38,935 bases of DNA from Ferrovibrio sp036381655 (lineage in GTDB: Bacteria; Pseudomonadota; Alphaproteobacteria; Ferrovibrionales; Ferrovibrionaceae), in assembly GCF_036381655.1 (NCBI RefSeq), contig NZ_DASVCJ010000081.1, positions 1 to 38,935 on the forward strand, in the 5' to 3' direction. A model generated the notes under the pieces. That model saw only the letters and a program-made list of their open reading frames with translations. It searched no databases and was not told the origin of the DNA. The position numbers and the translations under genes were made by a program. Below, one piece after another: positions 1-6,857 of this stretch; the first letter of the stretch is position 1; every line of letters begins with the position of its first letter.

Positions 1-1335
1 GGCGCCGTGCTGTCTTGGTTGGTCCACCCTACTTTATACACCGCCGGTGGCTTAGCTCTGCGACGCGCTTTGGGCGGCTTGCCTCAACTTAGTAAGCCGG
101 GGCATCTGTATGCGTTCATTGCATGCTCATTGCTAATACCGGCGGCAGTAGCACTACTGCTGATCACAATCTTCTGCGTCGACGGCATCATACCCTGGGC
201 GGAGTTCTGGTATGTCGTGCCGAGATTCGTTATCGGTGACGCACTGGGAATTGTAACACTGACACCCGTGTGTCTGCTGATTGGAAGGCCAGTCTATAAG
301 ATTGGAATTGGGCATCCAGTTCTGGTCTTTTCTACGGCGATAATCTGTGCGCTCGTTATCCTCTATGTGGAGGTATCCGGACTTTTACTCGGGGGTAAGG
401 ACACAGGTCTTTCATACCTTTTGCTGATCCCAGTCGCATGGAATGCGATTACCTTTGGATTAGCTGGCGCGGCATTCTCAACGGCTCTGATCAATGTTTC
501 CGTAGTGTTGGCGAGTTGGTTATCTGCAGACCATGGCGTAGCAGCAAATAGCGCTTACTTCATGTTATCTGTGGGTTATGTCTGCTTGATCATCGCCGGT
601 ACGGTGGAGCGCCGGGAAGCTGCAATGCAGGAGCTGCGGCGACAGAAACACATCTTAGATCGCGCATACTCTCACTTCGCAAATTATGAAGCAGCATCAA
701 AGTTGGCTCACGAGATTAGGCAACCACTTGCTAGCGCAACGGCATATATTGGTGGGTTAAGAGAGATAGTCAGCAGAAGCGGCACCTCTGAGGTGTCGCA
801 GCTAGTTCGCCGGATAGAGGAAGAAACCAACAGAATATCAGCGATTCTTAAAGGTCGGCAGAACCTGCTTAATGCATCTGTCCGGTTAAATGAACGCGTC
901 TCAGTTAATGAGACTCTCACTGAAATTCTTCCGCTGCTAAAACAGATTGCTATCGATCACCGCGTTCTGCTCGAAACATCGTTTAGCTCCCAAGGCTTGT
1001 TTGTAATGGGTGATAAGACTGCCTTACAGCAGGTCATTGTTAATCTTCTTAAGAATTCTTGCGAAGCTATCGGCGATCTGTGTCAGCATCGCAAAGTAGC
1101 AATATCCACCGTTTTGGCGAGCGACACTGTCTTAATCACAGTCGAGGATAGTGGCCCTGGTTTTCCACAAGACGTTCTAGAGCAAGGCCATGCCCTATTT
1201 GCTTCGAATAAAGTGGGCGGGAGCGGCTTCGGTCTACCTATCTCGGCCATGATACTAAATCTCATGGAGGGTCGTATGGAGCTTTCAAATACGCCGAACG
1301 GGGGAATGGTAACCGTTAGGTTGCCGGCTGCATAA
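1..1335 (+). CDS. MASE1-type membrane sensor histidine kinase, 5' partial
   Basis: Inner-membrane sensor kinase that should phosphorylate the regulator encoded next. The reading frame is open to the first base of the window, so the N-terminus is missing; the visible 444 residues begin in the middle of what looks like a MASE1 sensory domain (hydrophobic segments to about residue 200, with a GDALGIVTLTPV stretch typical of MASE1). The kinase part shows an H-box (KLAHEIRQPLASA, His about 237), an N-box (NLLKNSCEAI), and G boxes (VEDSGPGFP, GSGFGLPIS). The stop lies one base before the next ATG, so the two genes are translationally coupled. Base composition is AT-rich compared with everything after 4 kb, which suggests transfer. 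The MASE1 ligand cannot be told from sequence. Confidence 0.88.
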   Translation, partial: GAVLSWLVHPTLYTAGGLALRRALGGLPQLSKPGHLYAFIACSLLIPAAVALLLITIFCVDGIIPWAEFWYVVPRFVIGDALGIVTLTPVCLLIGRPVYKIGIGHPVLVFSTAIICALVILYVEVSGLLLGGKDTGLSYLLLIPVAWNAITFGLAGAAFSTALINVSVVLASWLSADHGVAANSAYFMLSVGYVCLIIAGTVERREAAMQELRRQKHILDRAYSHFANYEAASKLAHEIRQPLASATAYIGGLREIVSRSGTSEVSQLVRRIEEETNRISAILKGRQNLLNASVRLNERVSVNETLTEILPLLKQIAIDHRVLLETSFSSQGLFVMGDKTALQQVIVNLLKNSCEAIGDLCQHRKVAISTVLASDTVLITVEDSGPGFPQDVLEQGHALFASNKVGGSGFGLPISAMILNLMEGRMELSNTPNGGMVTVRLPAA

Positions 1336-1336
1336 A

Positions 1337-1954
1337 ATGTCGAAAGTCGGGAACACAATAAGCGTCGTAGATGATGACGAAGGCTTTTGTGCTGCAATTA
1401 CTTGGCTACTACAGCTAAATGGATATAGCACCTCGATTCATAATAGCGCTTCCTCCTTTATGGAGCACCTCCCAATACAAGATAGTTGTGCATTGCTCGA
1501 TCTTCAGTTGGGGAGCGCAAACGGAATCGACTTGATCAAACGGGCGCGCTCAAGTGGTTATTACGCTCCCATTATTATTGTGTCTGCATTTGGTACGATC
1601 CCGACGGCGATGCGTGCTGGACACAATGGAGCCTTTGAGTTTCTGGAAAAGCCCGTAGCCAATGAAATATTGCTAAGTTCTGTTCACCGAGCCTGTGAAG
1701 CGCATCAGGTCCATCGGCAGCGACTTGGGGAAGCCGTTCATATAGTCGAGCGATTTAGGGACTTGACCGAACGGGAGCGAGAGGTTTTTTGGCTGTTGTC
1801 TGATGGCTACACCACTAAGGCAATCGCCGAACGACTTAATATAAGCGCTCGTACTGCCGAAGTGCATCGAAGCCGGGTTCTTGAAAAATTTCATACGAAT
1901 AGACTGGCTGACATAATTAGGGCTTCCAGGACGATTGGCTCCTTAAGGTCGTAA
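1337..1954 (+). CDS. FixJ/LuxR-type response regulator
   Basis: Transcriptional regulator partnered with the sensor kinase just upstream. The N-terminal receiver (about residues 8-120) has the acidic pocket VVDDDE, the phospho-acceptor Asp55 in ALLDLQLG, a switch serine (VSAFG) and the conserved lysine in FLEKPV. The C-terminal LuxR/GerE helix-turn-helix begins at LTEREREVFWLLSDGY and includes TTKAIAERLNISARTAEVHR. At 205 residues it has the length of FixJ/TodT-like regulators. Its targets are unknown; the small secreted protein downstream is the nearest candidate. It shares the low GC content of its neighbours. Confidence 0.92.
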   Translation: MSKVGNTISVVDDDEGFCAAITWLLQLNGYSTSIHNSASSFMEHLPIQDSCALLDLQLGSANGIDLIKRARSSGYYAPIIIVSAFGTIPTAMRAGHNGAFEFLEKPVANEILLSSVHRACEAHQVHRQRLGEAVHIVERFRDLTEREREVFWLLSDGYTTKAIAERLNISARTAEVHRSRVLEKFHTNRLADIIRASRTIGSLRS

Positions 1955-2028
1955 GTAGATTTCCACAATATGGTTGCTGCAAGAGTCGCTGCACATTCCT
2001 GTCGAGGCAATTGTGCTTTGGGGGAAAT

Positions 2029-2361
2029 ATGCGGTACGCGCTTATTGCTTTATTCCTTGGTAGCTTGTGTACCGACGCAGCATTTGCGCAGATCCTAGAA
2101 ATGACAGAAGTTGAGAAACTGCATGTCGTGGTGGAGGAGTGTGAGAGCGAGTATCCAAGTTTTAACGCACCATCACCAGTAACCTGCGTGAAGGCGCGTG
2201 GGAGATTGATGGGCCATTACGGTTCTGACGAAGCACTGAGAGAGGGAGCGGCAAATCTCAAGGCAGCGGCTCTCTTCAATCGCAAGCGACGTAACACCGA
2301 GCCTTTAGCAAAAGGCGGCAGAGAGCTGCGAGATGACCCCAAGCACACGGTCAAGAAGTAG
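2029..2361 (+). CDS. small secreted protein of unknown function
   Basis: I do not recognise a family. The ATG is preferred over the upstream TTG (2011) because GGGGG sits five bases upstream of it and translation from it gives a clean signal peptide (MRYALIALFLGSLC... ending AFA before Gln). The mature part of about 90 residues is charged, contains two cysteines (EECESEY and VTCVKARG) that could form a disulfide in the periplasm, and ends in a lysine-rich tail. It lies 74 bases after the two-component pair in the AT-rich region, so it could be that system's target or a periplasmic accessory; this is inference from position only. Confidence 0.6.
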   Translation: MRYALIALFLGSLCTDAAFAQILEMTEVEKLHVVVEECESEYPSFNAPSPVTCVKARGRLMGHYGSDEALREGAANLKAAALFNRKRRNTEPLAKGGRELRDDPKHTVKK

Positions 2362-2460
2362 CACGAAGGATGGAAAATTTGATGATTCGTCAGAACTGAT
2401 TATTTGACTGCATGGCAACAGCTTTTGGATTAAGTCGCATCGCCCAAGCCGTGTCTTTGA

Positions 2461-2505
2461 GCAGTCGTTCGAGACTGCGGTTTGGCTATTTCAGCAAAAT
2501 AGCTT
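2461..2505. other. pair of adjacent hairpins in the gap before the nuclease module
   Basis: The 209-base gap 2362-2570 has no gene. It contains two consecutive inverted repeats: GCAGTC/GACTGC with a 6-base loop (2461-2478), and GCTATTT/AAATAGC with a 5-base loop (2485-2503) followed by TTAAGG. The run of U after the second stem is too short for a confident terminator. They may insulate the next two genes from the small secreted protein gene, or be part of a structured leader. Confidence 0.4.
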
Positions 2506-2570
2506 AAGGTTTCGGTAGCTTTTCGGCACAGTGCCTAAGGCATTGCTGATTGTGCTAACTGGGGGATAGC

Positions 2571-3161
2571 ATGCATTCTGGCGTTCCGACAGATGCTAAT
2601 GAGGCAACATCACAGTCGATTCTCCGCCAGTTTGGCAAAGGGCTGGATCAGGTATGTCTTATCGCCGGATTGACTCGCAATTTTGAATACAAATTCGTAG
2701 TTCCCGGCTTATCGGTTTCAGCTGGCGAGAAGGTTCAGATCGTATGTCGGTCAAGACCGAATGGTGTTTCGCGTATCCACGGTGTCGCCTTCAGTACCAC
2801 CGTGCACGAAGATGTCGTCCATTCAGTGCACCACATACTTTCTAGGTACGCCTTCTTCAATCTGCGCGTTTTCCATGATCTGAAGTGGAGATCAGACGAG
2901 TTTATCGAAAAAAGTTCCGCCCAGCATGGGCGGTACTCGATCCACTCAATCTATCGATCGTACTTTCGCGATTTTAAGGCGTCGAAACCGAGTGGGCTTC
3001 CGTTCGAGAGCGAAATGATCTACAGGGTGGATTTTGATCTTCAGTCAGAATTTTCGCGTGATTTGGAGGAGTTCTTGAGTTTGGCTATCGAATATCCTGC
3101 CGAACTCAAGGAGCACAGACGACCGCTTCTACGCAGCTTGCTTGGGATAGGGCATATCTGA
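2571..3161 (+). CDS. hypothetical protein, partner of the downstream nuclease gene
   Basis: I do not recognise this 196-residue protein. It has a good ribosome site (GGGGGAT five bases before ATG) and reads as a real gene in the AT-rich codon style of its neighbours. There is no signal peptide or membrane segment. The first half looks beta-rich (LTRNFEYKFVVPGLSVSAG); the middle has several His and aromatic residues (VHEDVVHSVHHILSRYAFF); the C-terminal part is helical and charged. It is 16 bases from the PD-(D/E)XK-like gene, so the two are probably co-transcribed and may form a toxin/immunity, restriction or other defence unit. That function is inference from pairing and island context. Confidence 0.65.
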   Translation: MHSGVPTDANEATSQSILRQFGKGLDQVCLIAGLTRNFEYKFVVPGLSVSAGEKVQIVCRSRPNGVSRIHGVAFSTTVHEDVVHSVHHILSRYAFFNLRVFHDLKWRSDEFIEKSSAQHGRYSIHSIYRSYFRDFKASKPSGLPFESEMIYRVDFDLQSEFSRDLEEFLSLAIEYPAELKEHRRPLLRSLLGIGHI

Positions 3162-3177
3162 AGGGCGGAGCCATTTC

Positions 3178-3693
3178 ATGGCGACCAGAAAGGTGGATAC
3201 TCAGTCAACCGGCGCTCATGGTGAAGTCATAGTACTTCACGAGCTCCTTTGGCGCGGATGGTTACCAGCGAATGTGAACTTCGTCGTAAGGAACGCAAGA
3301 AACGTTGATGTAGTTGCGCTGAAGGGGGACAAGCGAGTCACTCTTTCGGTGAAAACATCGGGGAAGAAGAGCAATGGAAATTTTCAGTTGGGAAAGTTGG
3401 AGTTCAATGCCCATTCCGGCGCAAAGGCAGAGTACGTAGTTTTTGTGATTATCGGTCAGAAGTCAGCAAAGGAATATCGCTGCTTTGTTGTGCCAATACA
3501 GGTGGCAGAGCGTGAAGTGAAACGGGCTCACGCGCATTGGATCAACCAACCAAGACGTGATGGCAAGCCCCACAGCGACGCGGGTAGAGGTATAGGATTT
3601 TTCGGTAATCCTACTGAAGCAAACATAGCGAGGGGCTTCTCGCAGAAGTGGGCTAAGTTTGAAGATAATTGGGAGCAACTCGAAGCTATTTGA
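3178..3693 (+). CDS. PD-(D/E)XK nuclease-like protein
   Basis: A 171-residue soluble protein whose first 60 residues match the core of the PD-(D/E)XK nuclease fold: an N-terminal helix with GAHGEVIVLHELLWRGW (Glu16), then NARNVDVVAL (Asp44), then a beta strand LSVKTS (Lys59). Many related proteins have Gln or Glu two residues before the lysine (QVK or EVK); here it is Ser57, so catalytic competence is uncertain. Family members include restriction endonucleases, Holliday-junction resolvases and defence nucleases. The C-terminal half (HWINQPRRDGKPHSDAGRG) is basic and could touch nucleic acid. It follows the unrecognised 196-residue gene by 16 bases. Confidence 0.65.
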   Translation: MATRKVDTQSTGAHGEVIVLHELLWRGWLPANVNFVVRNARNVDVVALKGDKRVTLSVKTSGKKSNGNFQLGKLEFNAHSGAKAEYVVFVIIGQKSAKEYRCFVVPIQVAEREVKRAHAHWINQPRRDGKPHSDAGRGIGFFGNPTEANIARGFSQKWAKFEDNWEQLEAI

Positions 3694-3897
3694 GCTGTTG
3701 TGTTTGTTACTCGCTGTCCATCCTTCCAAGATGCAGATCGAGAGTAGTGAATTCCGGCTCCGGCGCTGAGCAAGCTCGGATTTCGTACACTTCTTCCACA
3801 CGAATTACCTTTCCTGGTGTAATTAGTTGAATTTATTTGGATATTGGACAGCGGTTTTTAACTCGCGCTGATCCCGGCTTTCGGGTTTCGGATTACG

Positions 3898-3925
3898 AAA
3901 GGCCGCTCTTCGGAGCGGCCTTTTT
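3898..3925 (+). terminator. rho-independent terminator at the island junction
   Basis: A perfect 8-bp GC-rich stem (GGCCGCTC/GAGCGGCC) with a UUCG tetraloop, preceded by AAA and followed by five T. It is the clearest intrinsic terminator in the window. No plus-strand gene ends within 200 bases of it, so it probably belongs to a core gene or RNA that the acquired DNA displaced. It would also stop read-through from the nuclease gene into the PAS gene. Confidence 0.85.
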
Positions 3926-3990
3926 GTTTGCCGCCGCAGCGCCCGGCGCGGCGCGGTTTTCCGCCATCGCCACCGCAGGTGATCGAATAG

Positions 3991-4024
3991 TAAGTTTCGC
4001 GCCTTCGCGGGCTTGCGCTACTTA
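3991..4024. repeat. imperfect inverted repeat in the PAS gene leader
   Basis: TAAGT and ACTTA enclose GC-rich inner arms (GCGC/GCGC) around a CTTCGCGGG loop, ending 28 bases before the PAS_5 gene start. It could be a REP-like element, an operator or a leader hairpin; the sequence does not decide. Confidence 0.35.
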
Positions 4025-4052
4025 GGTCGCTCCCCGAGCAAATGCAGGCCGC

Positions 4053-4607
4053 ATGTCGCATCATCGAATCTTCTTTCTGCAGCCGCTGGACGACGGGCTT
4101 CGCCTGCACCATGCGCCGCTGCTCGATTTGCTGAAGCTGTGGTACGCCAGGCGCGAGGCGGACGGCCTGCCCTCGCGCCGCAGCCTGGACATGCAGGCGC
4201 TGAAGCCCTTCCTGCCCCATGTCTTCATCGCCGAATGCGAAACCGTTCCGGCGGACAGGCCGGCGCGGGAGTATCTGCGCTGGCGCTATCGCCTGATCGG
4301 CACCGCCATCGTGGAGGCCTGCGGCCGCGACGCCACCGGCAAGTATATCGACGAGCTTTATCGCGGCGCCGAGCTGGGCGGCGTGATGGCGGCGCTGAGC
4401 GAAACCCGCCAGGGCGGCATGCCGCGTTCGCTGCACGGCAACGCGCGCTTCGCCGGCCGGGCCGGCATGGAACTGGAAACCCTGCTGCTGCCGATCGGCA
4501 TGCCGGCGGGACAGAATGCGCAGGTGATCGGCGCCGCCTTCTTCCGCTATGCCGAGCCGGCGCGGCCGGTGCGCCGGCTGTCCCGCATCTTCAATTTCGC
4601 CGCCTAG
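4053..4607 (+). CDS. PAS_5-family protein
   Basis: A 184-residue cytoplasmic protein of the PAS_5 family, common in Rhodospirillales and relatives but of unknown role. The recognisable path is: LLDLLKLWYARREADGLPSR near the N-terminus, LKPFLPHVFIAE, then LRWRYRLIGTAIVEACGRD and TGKYIDEL, which form the PAS core. There is no output domain, so it may act as a stand-alone ligand or protein-interaction module. It is the first core gene after the AT-rich region. The ribosome site before the ATG is weak, and I see no better in-frame start. Its downstream neighbour is convergent and 9 bases away. Confidence 0.82.
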   Translation: MSHHRIFFLQPLDDGLRLHHAPLLDLLKLWYARREADGLPSRRSLDMQALKPFLPHVFIAECETVPADRPAREYLRWRYRLIGTAIVEACGRDATGKYIDELYRGAELGGVMAALSETRQGGMPRSLHGNARFAGRAGMELETLLLPIGMPAGQNAQVIGAAFFRYAEPARPVRRLSRIFNFAA

Positions 4608-4616
4608 GCGGCAGCC

Positions 4617-5030
4617 TCATTCCGCCGCCTGGCGCGGCGGCGCCTCTTCGCGGGCCGCATCCTCGCGCGCCTCATCCTCGCTCTGCCAGCGCAGCGCGAT
4701 CTCCTTCAGCGCATCCAGCATCGGCGACAATTCCGCGCCGCGCCGCGCCAGGCTGTAGGTCACCTGCGGCGGGATGGTGGCGACATAGCTGCGGTGGACC
4801 AGCCGCGCCTCTTCCAGCATGCGCAGCCGCTCGGTCAGCACTTTCGCGGAGATGCCGCCGACCTCGCGCTTAAGCTCGCCGAAGCGGCGCGGCCCCTGGG
4901 TGCGCAGCACATAGAGGATGTAGGTCGTCCACGGCCCCATCAGCAGGCGCAGCACCACGTCGACCGGACAGACATGCGCCTTGGCTGCCTCGGGCTTGGA
5001 CGGCGTCGGCTTGGAAGCGGTCTGGGCCAT
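4617..5030 (-). CDS. HxlR-family transcriptional regulator
   Basis: A winged-helix regulator of the HxlR family (137 residues). The N-terminal tail is Lys/Pro-rich; the family signature follows: CPVDVVLRLLMGPWTTYILYVL, then RRFGELKREVGGISAKVLTERLRMLEE and a wing ending VTYSLARRG. The cysteine in HVCPVD matches the redox-sensing position of family members such as YodB and HypR, which respond to quinones or oxidants. It is transcribed away from a flavodoxin-like quinone reductase gene. Two inverted repeats lie in the shared upstream region, so autoregulation and repression of the flavoprotein are likely. Confidence 0.9.
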   Translation of the reverse strand: MAQTASKPTPSKPEAAKAHVCPVDVVLRLLMGPWTTYILYVLRTQGPRRFGELKREVGGISAKVLTERLRMLEEARLVHRSYVATIPPQVTYSLARRGAELSPMLDALKEIALRWQSEDEAREDAAREEAPPRQAAE

Positions 5031-5110
5031 GGCTCGATCCTTTCGCGGCAGCCGCGCTCGGCGGCGGATGCCCGGGTTTCCTCGGCCATCGCGGCGATTA
5101 GCGGCGGCAG

Positions 5111-5137
5111 AAGTAGGTTACTATAAGGTACCTACTT
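5111..5137. promoter_or_regulatory. HxlR operator candidate 1
   Basis: AAGTAGGT and ACCTACTT form perfect 8-bp arms 11 bases apart. The repeat overlaps a candidate -10 of the HxlR gene (TATAGT on the minus strand) and the start of the candidate -35 of the flavoprotein gene. HxlR-family regulators bind dyads of this size. Confidence 0.65.
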
Positions 5138-5165
5138 TACTCGCGAAATCAATAGCCCATATACG
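5136..5165 (+). promoter_or_regulatory. promoter candidate for the flavoprotein gene
   Basis: TTTACT (5136-5141) and TATACG (5160-5165) are separated by 18 bases. The element lies between the two inverted repeats, where a repressor bound at either would block polymerase. Match to consensus is moderate. Confidence 0.4.
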
Positions 5166-5184
5166 GTCACTCCAAGTAAGTGAC
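5166..5184. promoter_or_regulatory. HxlR operator candidate 2
   Basis: GTCACT and AGTGAC are perfect 6-bp arms with a 7-base spacer, immediately downstream of the candidate -10 of the flavoprotein promoter. The sequence differs from the first dyad, so it may be a weaker site or belong to another regulator. Confidence 0.4.
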
Positions 5185-5232
5185 TTGCTTTTTGTTATCT
5201 CAAATCTACCAATCCAGACAAGGACTTATAGC

Positions 5233-5817
5233 ATGACCAAAGTTGCCGTCGTCTATCACAGCGGCTATGGCCATACCCAGAAGCAGGCCGAGGCCGTGGC
5301 CAAGGGGGCCCAGGCCGTCGCCGGGGTGCAGGTCGCCCTGATCCCGGTCGCCGAAGCCCAGGCGCGGGTCGAGGAGATCACCGCCGCCGATGCCATCGTT
5401 TTCGGCGCGCCGACCTATATGGGCAGCGTCTCCGGCCCGTTCAAAACCTGGATGGACACCACCTCGAAAGTCTGGGGCCAGTGGAACGGCAAGCTGGCCG
5501 CCGGCTTCACCAACTCGGCCTCGCAATCGGGCGACAAGCTGAACTCGCTGCTGCAGCTCGCCATCTTCGCCGCGCAGCACGGCATGGTCTGGGTCAGCCT
5601 CGGCCTGATGCCGGGCAACAACAATTCCAAGGGCAGCGTCAACGACCTCAACCGGCTCGGCAGCTTCCTCGGCGCCATGGCGCAGTCGAATGCCGACGAA
5701 GGGCCGGACAAGGGCCCGATCGCAAGCGACCTGCTGACCGCCGAGCATCTCGGCAAGCGCGTCGCCACGCTCGCCAGGCAGCATGCCGCCGCGGCGCGCG
5801 AGCTGGTCGAGGCGTAA
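5233..5817 (+). CDS. flavodoxin-like NAD(P)H:quinone oxidoreductase (WrbA-related)
   Basis: FMN-binding flavodoxin-fold protein of 194 residues, predicted to reduce quinones or similar electrophiles. The phosphate-binding loop for FMN is near the start (VVYHSGYGHTQKQAEAV), followed by DAIVFGAPTYMGSVSGPFKTWMDTT and GKLAAGFTNSASQSGDK, all typical of the WrbA/FMN-reductase group; the length is close to WrbA. The start is the ATG giving MTKVAVVYHSG; the longer open frame upstream crosses the operator region and is not credible. Control by the divergent HxlR protein is expected. Exact substrate is unknown. Confidence 0.88.
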   Translation: MTKVAVVYHSGYGHTQKQAEAVAKGAQAVAGVQVALIPVAEAQARVEEITAADAIVFGAPTYMGSVSGPFKTWMDTTSKVWGQWNGKLAAGFTNSASQSGDKLNSLLQLAIFAAQHGMVWVSLGLMPGNNNSKGSVNDLNRLGSFLGAMAQSNADEGPDKGPIASDLLTAEHLGKRVATLARQHAAAARELVEA

Positions 5818-5850
5818 CAGCAAGGCGGAACGCCACCGCAAAAACCGAAA

Positions 5851-5913
5851 TCCCGGGCCGGCGCCATGAACCCCCTGAACGCCACGCACATGGGCCATGG
5901 CGCCGGCCCGGGA
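5851..5913. terminator. 18-bp perfect inverted repeat between convergent genes
   Basis: Arms at 5851-5868 and 5896-5913 (TCCCGGGCCGGCGCCATG and its exact reverse complement) enclose a 27-base loop. The stem-loop sits between the stops of the flavoprotein and nitrilase genes and can work on both transcripts. There is no U-run, so it may be a transcript-end stabiliser or a mobile REP-like repeat rather than a classical terminator. Confidence 0.6.
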
Positions 5914-5914
5914 C

Positions 5915-5944
5915 GACGATCCGGGTTGTGACGATCCGGGTTGT
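5915..5944. repeat. 15-bp tandem duplication
   Basis: GACGATCCGGGTTGT occurs twice head to tail, exactly, directly after the large inverted repeat and just before the nitrilase stop codon. Confidence 0.8.
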
Positions 5945-5954
5945 GCCGGCCGGC

Positions 5955-6857
5955 TTAGAGCGCGACCGCCTTCACATCGAGCGAGGGCAGCGCCTGATCC
6001 GGCCAGTCCCTGGCGGTGAAGACCTCGGCGTGATCGCGGTTGGCGCGCAGCGCCGCGAAATCGAGTTCGGCATGCACCCAGCCGGGCTGGCTGAGCGCGC
6101 CGCAGGCGATCGTGCCGTCGTCGGGAAAGCCGCGATCCGGCGGCGCCAGCACGCTGCCCCAGCCGACATTGACATCGACGGCGAGCGACCATTCGGCCAG
6201 GCCGACGGTGGGCGAGACGGCGACATAGACCTGATTCTCCAGCGCCCGCGCCCGGGCGCCGACCTGCACCCGGTTGGCGCCGGCCATGGTATCGGTGCAG
6301 CTCGGCGCCAGGATCAGATCGGCGCCGGCGGCCGCCATGGCATGGGCGATCAGCGGGAATTCGATATCGTAGCAGATGGCGATGCCGAGCCGGAGCGGCT
6401 CGCCGCCATTGACGGCGATGTCGAACACCTTGAGCTCGTCGCCGCCATGGATGTTCCACACCTCGCGCTCGAAGCGGGTCATCTGCCGCTTCTCCTGGAA
6501 GCCGACGGCGCCGTTCGGGCTGAGCAGATAGGCGCGGTTGCGCACGCCGTTGCCGACGGCGACCGGCAGGCTGGGCGCGACGATATGCACGCCGTGCCGC
6601 GCCGCCAGCTCGCTGAAGCAGGCGACGAAATCCTCGTGCAGGTCCTGCAGCGCGGCGATCTGGCGGCCGAGATCCTGCTGCAGGTCCTCGGGCAGCAGCG
6701 AGGCGAGCTCCAGCGCGCCGTATTCGGGAAACAGCAGCAGCCTGGCGCCCTGGCCGGCGGCGCCCGCCACCCAGTCGGTGATATGGGCATGCCAGGCGGC
6801 GAAATCGGCAAACCGCCCGATCGGATATTGCGCCGCGGCGATGGGCAGCGTGGTCAT
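5955..6857 (-). CDS. carbon-nitrogen hydrolase (nitrilase superfamily)
   Basis: Cytoplasmic hydrolase of amide or nitrile C-N bonds. The catalytic triad can be read: Glu45 in LLFPEYGALE, Lys123 in FQEKRQMTRFE and Cys162 in IAICYDIEFP. At 300 residues it has the usual length for the family. The ATG overlaps the stop of the upstream GNAT gene (ATGA), so the two are translated together; an acetyltransferase beside a nitrilase suggests amide or amine metabolism or modification, but the substrate cannot be named. It ends facing the flavoprotein gene. Confidence 0.9.
   Translation of the reverse strand: MTTLPIAAAQYPIGRFADFAAWHAHITDWVAGAAGQGARLLLFPEYGALELASLLPEDLQQDLGRQIAALQDLHEDFVACFSELAARHGVHIVAPSLPVAVGNGVRNRAYLLSPNGAVGFQEKRQMTRFEREVWNIHGGDELKVFDIAVNGGEPLRLGIAICYDIEFPLIAHAMAAAGADLILAPSCTDTMAGANRVQVGARARALENQVYVAVSPTVGLAEWSLAVDVNVGWGSVLAPPDRGFPDDGTIACGALSQPGWVHAELDFAALRANRDHAEVFTARDWPDQALPSLDVKAVAL

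Larger units (their letters stand above)
3694..4052. other. island/core junction, intergenic
   Basis: No gene is supported in this 359-base stretch. Up to about 3840 the sequence is AT-rich like the preceding genes; from about 3927 it is GC-rich. Between them lie a short hairpin (CAGCG/CGCTG, 3849-3870) and a strong terminator. I searched by eye for the 3' end of a tRNA or tmRNA as an integration site and found no convincing T-arm or acceptor stem. The left end of the island is outside the window, so attachment repeats cannot be compared. Confidence 0.5.

Noticed and set aside
3837..3927. tRNA or tmRNA 3' fragment as the island attachment site
   Set aside because: The short hairpins there do not give a T-arm, acceptor stem or CCA end, so no RNA gene can be supported.
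3837..4025. 62-residue open frame across the junction
   Set aside because: It spans a strong terminator and the composition change, has no ribosome site and no family match.
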